From Planctomycetota bacterium (GTDB lineage: Bacteria; Planctomycetota; Phycisphaerae; SM23-33), in NCBI GenBank assembly GCA_021160865.1, contig JAGHBS010000112.1, positions 1-6,354 of the forward strand: a DNA stretch of 6,354 bases, read 5' to 3'. The notes below the pieces were generated by a model that was not told where the DNA came from, did not search any database, and saw only the letters and a list, made by a program, of their open reading frames with translations. Within the stretch, counting starts at the first letter, position 1. Every line of letters begins with the position of its first letter. Positions 1 to 6,354 of this stretch are shown one piece after another. Made by a program: the position numbers and the translations under genes.

Positions 1-1435
1 ATATGGCTGTTCGAACGATACTCATAAGAATTGCTCTTCCTCCGATAGTACCGATCCGCCTCTTCAGAACGTAGAGCAAGATGCATGTATTAACAGTACT
101 GGTAAAAGAAAGAGCAGCACCGAAGACACCTGCACGGAGCGGAGTAAATATCCCGAAAAATATCAAGACAAGATTCAACCCTGATAACACCACAGCAAGG
201 ATTAAAGGCAAGCGTGTTTCCTTCCTAGCAAAAAATGCTCTCAAAAGAATATGATTACAAAAATATGCCACCATTCCCACACAGTACATCTGCAAGATAA
301 AGGCAGCACGGGAAGTATCGAAGGGGGTAAAGTTCCTCCGCTGGAAAATCAGTGAAATGACAGGCTTTGCAAGGACGATTAGACCCACGCCCGAGGGTAT
401 CCCCAGGAATATCCCCAATCGAAGCGCCCTGTTGAGGGCACGTCGAAAATCTTCCTCACTGCCACGGGCAGCATATCGGGAAAATAACGGAAAGACCACC
501 GTCGCAATGGAGATAGCCAATATCCCAAGCGGGAAATTATAAAGTCGGGAAGCAGCGTAGATGCAACGCACCACTCCCGGTTCGAGCGGAAAGTCCGGAT
601 GCTCCACCGTCCGTGTAAACCCCCATGCTATAAACCTGCTTGCTACCGTGCCTATCTGCATGGCACTCATAGGAATTACCATCGGTAGCATCAAGCGGGC
701 GATACGCCTGACCTCTGGCAATATGGGGCTTATCCTCGGCATGGTAAGTAAGCGAAACTTGCCAAGCAGCCAAACTATTCCTGCAACTTGCAGCACCCCC
801 GTCAGGACAAGAGCAACACCGATTATGAAGAATTGCCCTTCATCGCTTCGGGCTAACATTGGTGCCAACCATAATGCCGTGATAATCAACATGATATTCA
901 ACAAGATTGGTGCCAGTGGGGGATAGACGAAATGCCCCAGACAATTCAATGCCGCTGAACCCAACGCCAATAGACAGATGGTAATCATAAAAGGCAACAT
1001 CACAGCAGTGAGTTGAATCAGCAGTGTTCTCGACCACGTCCCCGGGGAAGATAACCATATCAATAACAGCACCACCTCGCCGAGAACGAAAATCGCCATC
1101 AAAATCAAAGCCAAGAGTCCTGCAACGTTTGCCAGTACCTTCCGGGCACGGTCAAGCCCAGACCGCTCGAACGATTCGGTGAAAACCGGGACGAACGCTG
1201 CTGATAACGCCCCTTCCCCGAAAAGCCGGCGGAACATGTTGGGAATTGCAAAGGCAGTCCAGAATGCGTCAGCCACCAGCGGAGAGCCGAGCGGCACGAT
1301 GACTACATCGCGCAGCAACCCCAGCAAACGAGATAGAAATGTCAACGAAGATACAACCTTCGTCGCACCGAAAAACCGCTCACGTTCAGCCTTTTTATCT
1401 ACTTGGTCATTCAAGATAAAAAGATTATGCGACAA
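1..1435 (-). CDS. murJ: Lipid II flippase MurJ (MviN family), 3' end cut by window edge
   Basis: This inner-membrane protein of the MOP superfamily flips lipid II from the cytoplasmic to the outer face for peptidoglycan synthesis. The 478 visible codons stay open to the window edge; the family usually has about 500-550 residues, so only the C-terminal end is missing. The N-terminal signature is clear: S-R (35-36), L-L-R-D (40-43), D-A-F (56-58), I-P-N (64-66) and R-R-L-F-G-E-G (69-75). Against E. coli MurJ, R36, R42, R69, D56 and E74 match R18, R24, R52, D39 and E57. R297 in A-S-R-L-Y-N-F-P matches R270, but Ser replaces D269 and Asn replaces E273. Many hydrophobic helices follow. No ATG lies near the start. 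TTG at 1435 is chosen because AAGGA lies 5 nt upstream; TTG at 1414 has no such site. The gene follows the TSUP gene by 87 bp on the same strand. The identification is firm; the exact start is less so. Confidence 0.95.
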   Translation of the reverse strand, partial: MSHNLFILNDQVDKKAERERFFGATKVVSSLTFLSRLLGLLRDVVIVPLGSPLVADAFWTAFAIPNMFRRLFGEGALSAAFVPVFTESFERSGLDRARKVLANVAGLLALILMAIFVLGEVVLLLIWLSSPGTWSRTLLIQLTAVMLPFMITICLLALGSAALNCLGHFVYPPLAPILLNIMLIITALWLAPMLARSDEGQFFIIGVALVLTGVLQVAGIVWLLGKFRLLTMPRISPILPEVRRIARLMLPMVIPMSAMQIGTVASRFIAWGFTRTVEHPDFPLEPGVVRCIYAASRLYNFPLGILAISIATVVFPLFSRYAARGSEEDFRRALNRALRLGIFLGIPSGVGLIVLAKPVISLIFQRRNFTPFDTSRAAFILQMYCVGMVAYFCNHILLRAFFARKETRLPLILAVVLSGLNLVLIFFGIFTPLRAGVFGAALSFTSTVNTCILLYVLKRRIGTIGGRAILMSIVRTAI

Positions 1436-1440
1436 ATACG

Positions 1441-1445
1441 TCCTT
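1441..1445 (-). promoter_or_regulatory. Ribosome binding site that decides the TTG start of murJ
   Basis: On the minus strand the sequence reads AAGGA, 5 nt before TTG at 1435-1433. It is the only good Shine-Dalgarno match between the upstream in-frame stop (TAG at 1468-1466) and the conserved MurJ N-terminus, so it supports this TTG over the in-frame TTG at 1414. Confidence 0.6.
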
Positions 1446-1522
1446 GCTGGAAGAGTTAGGCAGCCCTAAACCTCTCACTTTCATTACATAACAATCATAG
1501 AAGGATTTTCATACCACTTTGA

Positions 1523-2335
1523 TTACACCCATCCGAACATCTTCAATGCTGATAGTATCATAATGCCCACGAACGCCAAGCGCACAATCTGTATTGGGAG
1601 TTTGTGCGTCAAATGTCCGCCGAACCATGCCCCAATCATAGCCGTCGGCGTCAGGCATGCTGCTAATAGCAAACTTCGGCTGATGGTACCATTATCGCCG
1701 AGCTGAACGTTTTTCAGGATTGCACCAAGCCAGGAGACCGATGCGATAGTGGCTGCCGAGGTCGCAATGGCATTGCGCAAAGGAATTTTCAAGGCAACCT
1801 GCTGGATTGGAACAGCCAATGTCCCTCCACCAAGCCCGAGCAGACCTGCGGTGAAACCCATCGACACCCCGACCGACAACTTCTGCCAGGCTCGTATTTC
1901 CCCCGCCTGCGCCTTGCGTATGTCCTTATGAGTGTTCGGACGAATCAAACGAGAGATATTCTGACCTGCCACATAGATAAAGAACACCCCCAGAGCCCAT
2001 CGCAGATACTTAGCAGCCTCATTGCTAAATAGATAACTGACCTCCACACCACTGACGATCCCAATCAATGCCCCTGCTGTTAGAAATATCCATACACTCT
2101 TCCAGATGGCTTTATTCCTTGCGTGTACAAGGGCTGATGGTAATGCCAGCAAGAAGTTTACAATCATAGCAGCTGCCATGTATTGATGGATTTGTTCAAC
2201 GCCGCTTTGATTCTTCGCCCCCAAAATCCACACCATCGCAGGGATGAGTATCCCCGAACCACCGATACCCAGAAGCCCCCCAAACACCCCTGCCACCAGT
2301 CCCGTCAGAACCAATAACGCATATTGTATTATCAC
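1523..2335 (-). CDS. TauE/SafE (TSUP) family membrane permease
   Basis: A 270-residue polytopic inner-membrane protein of the TauE/SafE family (PF01925). Members move sulfite, sulfoacetate, other organosulfur anions or small organic acids, often by a proton gradient. The internal duplication typical of the family is plain: G-G-L-L-G-I-G-G-S-G near residues 19-28 opens the first half, and G-L-L-G-L-G-G-G near 164-171 opens the second, each followed by a P in the I-P / V-P position. A polar, charged linker lies at about 128-152. The length is normal. The start is GTG at 2335-2333, which overlaps the TGA of the upstream cstA-like gene in a GTGA tetranucleotide. GAGGA at 2347-2351 is 11 nt upstream, a little far, so reinitiation after cstA probably helps. 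The stop is TAA. The substrate cannot be read from the sequence; the coupling to a CstA-type carrier hints at a carboxylate or a related solute. Confidence 0.92.
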   Translation of the reverse strand: MIIQYALLVLTGLVAGVFGGLLGIGGSGILIPAMVWILGAKNQSGVEQIHQYMAAAMIVNFLLALPSALVHARNKAIWKSVWIFLTAGALIGIVSGVEVSYLFSNEAAKYLRWALGVFFIYVAGQNISRLIRPNTHKDIRKAQAGEIRAWQKLSVGVSMGFTAGLLGLGGGTLAVPIQQVALKIPLRNAIATSAATIASVSWLGAILKNVQLGDNGTISRSLLLAACLTPTAMIGAWFGGHLTHKLPIQIVRLAFVGIMILSALKMFGWV

Positions 2336-4296
2336 GATTTATGCTGTCCTCGAAGTTTTATCCACCTGATTGTTTCCGAAATACACGATACGAGCAAATA
2401 GATTGTGATAAGCATTATCACCACATCGGCGGTGAAGAGGGTCAGGTTTCCGTGGGCAGGTTTGATGAACTTCCTTCCCATTAAGACCAGTGCCGTAATA
2501 GTCGTCGTCAGCATGATAATCGCTGGTATCGCTGCAAACCAGATGCTCTTGCCCTTTTTAAGAAGCCACATTGTCGCAAGCGTCAGTACCATTGCAGCAA
2601 GGAGTTGATTTGACGCACCGAAGATTTTCCACAATGCCCTTGCCCCACCAGAAAAGGCAAATGCAAGAGTCATTGCAACTGCCAAGGAAGAATTGAACCA
2701 GTATTGACGCATCAGTTTCAACACTGCCCTGCCAATGCCTCTGGTAGCAATTGGTTTGGACGCAGTAGTAGAGAAACTCTGCTCCATCGGAGCAGCAGGT
2801 AAACCTTCTGCCCCGGTGGGAGTAAACTCTGCTTCTGCCTCTCGTTTGCTCACAGCGACTTTTGTTTCCGGCGAAGCAAAGACATCATATTTACCGAAGA
2901 ATACCCGCCAGATTTCTTCAATTAGATATCTCGTCAGTCGGATGGCAGTATCGAGCGTGGTAACGAGAAATCCCTCGAGCAAAATCATCCCTCCGACCGC
3001 TCCAACATAGGTTGGTATAGAAAAGGCAGCTTTTACCGACGAACCAATCGCCATAGCAAATCCGAGAACGGGATTGGACTTCCCGGCTGCGCCAATCATC
3101 GACGGATGAACATCATGCAAGTACCCGATCCTGCTTGCGCCGACGAGAAGCGCTGCTATCACGCAGGTTGATAAAAATGATTCCAACAGCATTCCATAAT
3201 ATCCAACTCGTCGGGCAGCTAATTCGGAGTTGACCTGCTTGCAGGTAGTCCCACTGGCGCAAAGACTATGAAAGCCGCTAATCGCCCCGCAGGCAATTAC
3301 GATGAACATCGTCGGCCAGAAAGGTCCCATCGCCTTTGTCCCCTCAGTGATATTGAAAGCAGGAATTGGTAGGCCAGCACCAGCCCCCCTTGCTCCTGCA
3401 GTTATCAGCGTTATTAAAAGCAAGCCCATCCCCACGTAAAGGATATGAACATTGATGAAATCTCTGCTCTGTAAGAATATCCAAACCGGCAAGCCCGCTG
3501 CTACCAAAACATAACCTGATAATATGAGCATCCAGATGTGCTGCCCGGTTAGACTCACCCCCATTATCTTCGTCACTGCAGGAAACGCCACCGGCCTATA
3601 TAACCCTACCGTGATACTGATACCGCAGATAACAATGGCAAGCAGGCTACACTTCCAGACAGCAACCTTTTTCTTCAGGTACATCCATCCAAGCAATGGA
3701 GCAACAGCCGTGATGATAATCACGCTCATTGAGGCAATTCCACCGATGACAACCATATCCTTACCGCCTTGATTGACCACGCGGAAGATTGTCTGCTGTT
3801 CCTTCAGGTCAAGCCGATCGAAAGGCAGCATGCTCGTCAAGGCAGTGGCAGATAATCTCAGGAATGTCGCACAGACCAGCCCGAGCATTACGATTATCAG
3901 CAGCGTTATCGCAACAAATGCATTTTTACCAAGCAGCCGCTGGGCGATAGTGGCGATTGAATGTCCCCCCTCACGCACAGCAATGTAAGTAGCGAGGTAA
4001 TCATGAACCGCTCCGAGCAGTACTCCACCGAAAAGCACCCATAGCAATGCTGGCACCCAGCCATAGATAATCGCAATGACAGGCCCGAGGATTGGACCTG
4101 CACCGGCAATCGAGGCAAAATGATGTGCAAAGACCACCGGCGTAGGCGTGGGAATATAATCACGACCATCTGCCTTTTCGATGGACGGGACTGTTCGGGC
4201 TGGGTCTTCACCGATGCTTCGAGCAAGAAACCGCGAATAAAACCGCGCACCAAATAATAAAACCACTGCTCCTGAAATCATTATCACCAGCGCCAT
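2332..4296 (-). CDS. CstA-family carbon starvation transporter
   Basis: A 654-residue polytopic membrane protein of the CstA family (PF02554), whose studied members (E. coli CstA, BtsT) import pyruvate and have been linked to peptide use. Conserved signatures appear in order: D-G-R-D-Y-I-P-T (43-50), H-H-F-A-S-I-A-G-A-G-P-I-L-G-P (58-72), A-C-G-A-I-S-G-F-H-S-L (335-345) then A-S-G-T-T (347-351), L-V-T-T-L-D-T-A-I-R (444-453) and F-G-A-S-N-Q-L-L-A-A (559-568). Two hydrophilic stretches stand out: residues 158-180, and a long Ala/Pro/Ser/Glu-rich loop at about 467-530 before the last group of helices. The ATG at 4296 has AAAGG 9 nt upstream and lies behind a good promoter (4339-4366). It is probably first in the leftward operon and overlaps the TSUP start by 4 nt. 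Family assignment is firm. The substrate (pyruvate, another small acid or peptides) is not determined, so no gene symbol is given. Confidence 0.95.
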   Translation of the reverse strand: MALVIMISGAVVLLFGARFYSRFLARSIGEDPARTVPSIEKADGRDYIPTPTPVVFAHHFASIAGAGPILGPVIAIIYGWVPALLWVLFGGVLLGAVHDYLATYIAVREGGHSIATIAQRLLGKNAFVAITLLIIVMLGLVCATFLRLSATALTSMLPFDRLDLKEQQTIFRVVNQGGKDMVVIGGIASMSVIIITAVAPLLGWMYLKKKVAVWKCSLLAIVICGISITVGLYRPVAFPAVTKIMGVSLTGQHIWMLILSGYVLVAAGLPVWIFLQSRDFINVHILYVGMGLLLITLITAGARGAGAGLPIPAFNITEGTKAMGPFWPTMFIVIACGAISGFHSLCASGTTCKQVNSELAARRVGYYGMLLESFLSTCVIAALLVGASRIGYLHDVHPSMIGAAGKSNPVLGFAMAIGSSVKAAFSIPTYVGAVGGMILLEGFLVTTLDTAIRLTRYLIEEIWRVFFGKYDVFASPETKVAVSKREAEAEFTPTGAEGLPAAPMEQSFSTTASKPIATRGIGRAVLKLMRQYWFNSSLAVAMTLAFAFSGGARALWKIFGASNQLLAAMVLTLATMWLLKKGKSIWFAAIPAIIMLTTTITALVLMGRKFIKPAHGNLTLFTADVVIMLITIYLLVSCISETIRWIKLRGQHKS

Positions 4297-4338
4297 CGCA
4301 ACAAACCTTTCAATCCTGATAATGTCATACGTTCGTGT

Positions 4339-4366
4339 ATTATAAAGCAGTCCACAATTCCAGCAA
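4339..4366 (-). promoter_or_regulatory. Predicted sigma-70-type promoter for the leftward cstA-TSUP operon
   Basis: On the minus strand a perfect TATAAT lies at 4344-4339, with TTGCTG (3 of 6 matches to TTGACA) at 4366-4361 and a 16-bp spacer. Transcription would begin near 4332, giving a leader of about 35 nt before the ATG at 4296. This rests on sequence match only. Confidence 0.55.
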
Positions 4367-4368
4367 CT

Positions 4369-4382
4369 TTGTATCTTGTATC
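4369..4382. repeat. 7-bp tandem repeat TTGTATC x2 between divergent promoters
   Basis: Two perfect copies of TTGTATC stand head to tail at 4369-4375 and 4376-4382. They fill the gap between the -35 areas of the two divergent promoters, and the second copy contains the -35 of the rightward promoter. The place would suit an operator for a regulator acting on both directions, but so short a repeat could be chance. Confidence 0.35.
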
Positions 4383-4403
4383 AATTTCGCACCGTGATAT
4401 AAT
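4376..4403 (+). promoter_or_regulatory. Predicted extended -10 promoter for the rightward operon
   Basis: TGATATAAT at 4395-4403 is a perfect extended -10 (TGn plus TATAAT). A weak -35, TTGTAT at 4376-4381, lies 16 bp upstream of the hexamer. The expected start is near 4410, giving a leader of about 48 nt. The strong AAGGAG site at 4445-4450 then sits 7 nt before the ATG at 4458. Confidence 0.6.
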
Positions 4404-4457
4404 GCCGTGTCCTGAAAAACTGATTTTCAATATATCAATCAAATAAGGAGCGAAAAA

Positions 4458-5420
4458 ATGAAACTCGGTGTAATGGGCGCACTGTTCTACAAGATGAAAC
4501 TGGATGATGCACTGGAGTACTGTGCAAAGGTCGGGCTCGATGCCATTGAACTACCCTGTGGGGCGTATCCAGGCGATCCATGGAAACTCCGCGGCATCCA
4601 CCGCAACAAGAAAAAACTGGCTGAATTGAAAGCCAAGATAGCCGATTACGGACTCGAAGTAGCTGGCATAGCTGGGCATGGCAACTACGTGCATCCGGAT
4701 AAGAAAATCGCTACCGAACATTACAAAGCCTATCGCGATGCCCTCCTGCTGGCAGCAGAGTTTGGCACGACCGTGATAGTATTTTCAGGCTGTCCTGCAG
4801 GGGCTCCGGGCGATAAGACACCCAACTGGGTGACCTGTCCCTGGCCCACGGATTTTGCCAAAATTGCTGAATATCAGTGGAACAAGGTAATCATCCCATT
4901 CTGGAAAAAGGAAAATGCCTTTGCCAAGAAGTACGGCGTGAAGATTGCCTTCGAGGCCCATCCGGGCTTTGTGGTCCATAATCCTGAAGACATCGTCCGC
5001 CTGCGTGAAGCAGCCGGTGAACAAATCGGGGCAAACCTCGACCCATCCCATTTCTTCTGGCAGGGGATTGATCCAATCCAGGCTGCCAGGTATCTCGGAG
5101 AACACAAGTGCATCTATCACGTTCACGCAAAGGACTGTGCCATCGACCCGATTAACTCGGCCATTACCGGCAACCTCGACATCAAGACTTATCGCGACAT
5201 CCGGCACCGCTCGTGGGTCTTCCGAACGGTCGGATATGGACATGGTGATGAGTTCTGGAAGCCGTTTATCTCGACGCTGCGACTCTACGGCTACGACGGC
5301 GTAATCAGCATTGAACATGAAGATTCCCTGATGAGCGTCAACGAAGGGTTCGAAAAAGCGGTCGAATACCTCAAAGGCATCATCTTACGTGAGCCGACCG
5401 GGCAAGAGTGGTGGACTTGA
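4458..5420 (+). CDS. Sugar phosphate isomerase/epimerase-like TIM-barrel protein
   Basis: A 320-residue soluble protein of the xylose isomerase-like TIM-barrel family (PF01261, also called AP endonuclease family 2). Members are usually metal-dependent enzymes that isomerise, epimerise or dehydrate sugars and inositol derivatives. The expected metal ligands are at the ends of barrel strands: E in F-E-A-H-P-G (about 167), D in N-L-D-P-S-H (about 195), H in H-V-H-A-K-D (about 223) and E in S-I-E-H-E-D (about 284). The stretch P-N-W-V-T-C-P-W-P (about 117-125) and the C-terminal E-W-W-T are typical of a frequent but poorly characterised subgroup of about 320 residues. No signal peptide or membrane segment is seen, so it should be cytoplasmic. 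The ATG has AAGGAG 7 nt upstream. It appears full length and leads the rightward cluster. The substrate cannot be named; neither the adjacent aminotransferase nor the divergent transporters fix it. Confidence 0.92.
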   Translation: MKLGVMGALFYKMKLDDALEYCAKVGLDAIELPCGAYPGDPWKLRGIHRNKKKLAELKAKIADYGLEVAGIAGHGNYVHPDKKIATEHYKAYRDALLLAAEFGTTVIVFSGCPAGAPGDKTPNWVTCPWPTDFAKIAEYQWNKVIIPFWKKENAFAKKYGVKIAFEAHPGFVVHNPEDIVRLREAAGEQIGANLDPSHFFWQGIDPIQAARYLGEHKCIYHVHAKDCAIDPINSAITGNLDIKTYRDIRHRSWVFRTVGYGHGDEFWKPFISTLRLYGYDGVISIEHEDSLMSVNEGFEKAVEYLKGIILREPTGQEWWT

Positions 5421-5529
5421 AAAACCGCCCTACCATGCTCCAAAAGAGTAGATGCCACCCCTATTTGAAGGGTATTTGAAGGGAAAAATCCCCTGAAGTT
5501 CAAAGAGAAACGAGAGAGGAAGGTCAAAG
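5421..5529 (+). promoter_or_regulatory. Intergenic leader with tandem repeat and possible alternative hairpins
   Basis: The 109-bp gap holds two perfect 11-bp copies of TATTTGAAGGG (5462-5472, 5473-5483). The first copy's GGGT (5470-5473) can pair with ACCC at 5457-5460. The second can form a hairpin with GGGA (5481-5484) on TCCC (5489-5492), extended by TTTGAA (5475-5480) on TTCAAA (5499-5504) across a 6-nt bulge. No U tract follows, so it does not look like an intrinsic terminator. A strong Shine-Dalgarno region (GAGGAAGG, 5516-5523) then precedes the next ATG. A regulatory role is only suggested. Confidence 0.3.
5462..5483. repeat. Perfect 11-bp tandem direct repeat
   Basis: TATTTGAAGGG occurs twice with no gap, at 5462-5472 and 5473-5483. 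It lies in the spacer between the epimerase-like gene and the aminotransferase gene. It may be a replication-slippage duplication or part of an RNA leader structure. Confidence 0.8.
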
Positions 5530-6333
5530 ATGGAACTTGCAGAAAGAATATCTCGACTTGGTACTGAAACCGCCTTTGCCGTCTCTGCTGAAGCAGCTGA
5601 ATTGGCCCGAAGCGGTAAGAAGGTCTATCCTTTCCACTTAGGCGATATGAACATTCCTACGCCCGAAAATATCATCGAGGCTACCATCAAGGCGATGAAG
5701 GACGGCAAGACAGGTTATTGCTCCAATTACGGCCTTTACGAACTGCGGGAAGCACTGGCTGAAGATGTAAGTAAATCCCACGGCGTACCCTATTCAGCCA
5801 AGAATGTCGCAATTCAGCCTGGCGGCAAACCGCTAATCGGAAAATTTATCCTCGCAATGATGAACCCTGGCGACGAGGTCCTTTACCCTAACCCCGGCTA
5901 CCCTATTTATGAATCACAGATAAACTTCCACGGCGGCAAGGCAATTCCCTACCGATATGTCGAGGGAAAGGATGATTTCAAACTACCACTCGACGAGATT
6001 GAAAAGTCCATCACACCTAAGACAAGGCTATTTATCCTGAACGACCCGCAAAACCCACTCGGGGCACAATGCACACGGGAAGAATTGGAAGGACTGGCTC
6101 AAATCGTCCTCCGCCACAACCTCTTCGTGCTTTGTGATGAAGCCTACTTCGATATGCGCTACGAGGGACCTGCCCATTCATTGGTATCGCTACCGGGGAT
6201 GGCAGAAAGGTGCCTGATTCTTTACACCTTCTCGAAGAAATATGCCATGACGGGCTGGCGTCTCGGTGCCGCCATCGGGCCCGAAGAACTAATCGACACC
6301 ATCGCAAAACTCAACGTCAACGACGAATCCTGA
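5530..6333 (+). CDS. PLP-dependent aminotransferase, class I/II; frame interrupted by UGA at codon 268
   Basis: A fold-type I aminotransferase (PF00155) that would transfer an amino group between an amino acid and a 2-oxo acid using pyridoxal phosphate. Seen in order: T-G-Y (61-63), P-G-G-K near the cofactor phosphate site (97-100), Y-P-N-P-G-Y-P (119-125), N-D-P-Q-N-P-L-G (171-178), C-D-E-A-Y (202-206, with D203 to the pyridine nitrogen and Y206), and S-K-K-Y-A-M-T-G-W-R-L-G (235-246) with K236 as the Schiff-base lysine and R244 near the phosphate. The frame stops at TGA 6331-6333 after 267 residues, while the family usually has about 390. The missing part would carry the C-terminal small domain and the substrate carboxylate arginine. 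The seven codons after TGA (T-N-H-F-I-Q-Y) look like the family continuing in frame. So this is a selenocysteine-containing enzyme, a recent nonsense mutant or a sequence error. The ATG at 5530 follows AAGG by 6 nt. The substrate (Asp, Ala or other) is not fixed. Confidence 0.88.
   Translation: MELAERISRLGTETAFAVSAEAAELARSGKKVYPFHLGDMNIPTPENIIEATIKAMKDGKTGYCSNYGLYELREALAEDVSKSHGVPYSAKNVAIQPGGKPLIGKFILAMMNPGDEVLYPNPGYPIYESQINFHGGKAIPYRYVEGKDDFKLPLDEIEKSITPKTRLFILNDPQNPLGAQCTREELEGLAQIVLRHNLFVLCDEAYFDMRYEGPAHSLVSLPGMAERCLILYTFSKKYAMTGWRLGAAIGPEELIDTIAKLNVNDES
6331..6333 (+). other. In-frame UGA at a family Cys position (possible Sec codon or nonsense mutation)
   Basis: The codons around it give N-D-E-S-UGA-T-N-H-F-I-Q-Y. 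From memory, related aminotransferases have S-C-T followed by F-x-Q here, which places UGA on the Cys. A single change from TGC or TGT would produce it. Only 21 nt follow before the window ends, too few to show a bacterial SECIS hairpin. Confidence 0.45.
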
Positions 6334-6354
6334 ACGAATCATTTCATCCAGTAC

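Noticed and set aside
357..1469. Plus-strand open frames of 61-121 codons across the left end
   Set aside because: They are antisense to the continuous MurJ frame, whose motifs run through the entire stretch.
1456..1469. Small inverted repeat (TTAGG/CCTAA, 4-nt loop) upstream of murJ
   Set aside because: The stem is only 5 bp with no U tract, so it is not a believable terminator between the TSUP and murJ genes.
1436..1522. Possible separate promoter for murJ in the 87-bp gap
   Set aside because: TATGAT-like sequences occur, but no -35 box is found at the right distance; read-through from cstA-TSUP or a weak promoter are both possible.
3906..4253. A 115-codon minus-strand frame inside the CstA gene in another phase
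   Set aside because: It overlaps the highly conserved CstA N-terminal region and shows low-complexity, Arg-rich out-of-frame translation.
4785..5318. A 177-codon open frame on the minus strand inside the epimerase-like gene
   Set aside because: The plus-strand protein has clear family motifs throughout this stretch; the antisense frame has no recognisable domain and no ribosome site.
5421..5529. Intrinsic terminator between the epimerase-like and aminotransferase genes
   Set aside because: The possible hairpins are short and interrupted, and no run of T follows on the plus strand.
6331..6333. Alternative genetic code reading UGA as Trp or Gly
   Set aside because: UGA is a convincing true stop in the epimerase-like gene (after E-W-W-T) and in the CstA gene (overlapping the next start), and Trp is encoded by TGG throughout.

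Overview
The window looks like chromosomal DNA of an anaerobic or sediment-type bacterium. Base composition is moderate, Shine-Dalgarno sites are clear, and start codons are mixed (ATG, GTG, TTG). The MurJ sequence and the TIM-barrel epimerase resemble, from memory, proteins common in Planctomycetota and related PVC-type genomes. That placement is an inference of low to moderate confidence. There is no phage, insertion sequence, CRISPR array, rRNA or tRNA.

The layout is two divergent gene clusters around a 161-bp control region (4297-4457). Leftward on the minus strand run a CstA-family carbon-starvation transporter (4296-2332), a TauE/SafE (TSUP) membrane transporter that overlaps it by four bases (2335-1523), and, after an 87-bp gap, the lipid II flippase MurJ (1435 to beyond base 1). 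All three are polytopic membrane proteins. Rightward run a sugar phosphate isomerase/epimerase-like TIM-barrel protein (4458-5420) and, 109 bp later, a fold-type I PLP-dependent aminotransferase (5530 onward). The control region holds two perfect TATAAT boxes facing away from each other, with a 7-bp tandem repeat between the two -35 areas.

The cstA/TSUP pair is probably translationally coupled and may handle small organic acids, peptides or sulfonates. MurJ serves peptidoglycan synthesis and is probably just a neighbour. The epimerase and aminotransferase are soluble metabolic enzymes with no clear shared pathway.

The observation most worth checking is in the aminotransferase. Its reading frame hits UGA at codon 268, about 120 residues short of the usual length. 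UGA sits where, from memory of the family, a Cys is conserved (an S-C-T-x-x-F-x-Q motif), and the residues after it (T-N-H-F-I-Q-Y) continue the family sequence in the same frame. This is either a selenocysteine codon, a recent nonsense mutation, or a sequence error. The window ends 21 bases after the UGA, so a SECIS element cannot be judged.
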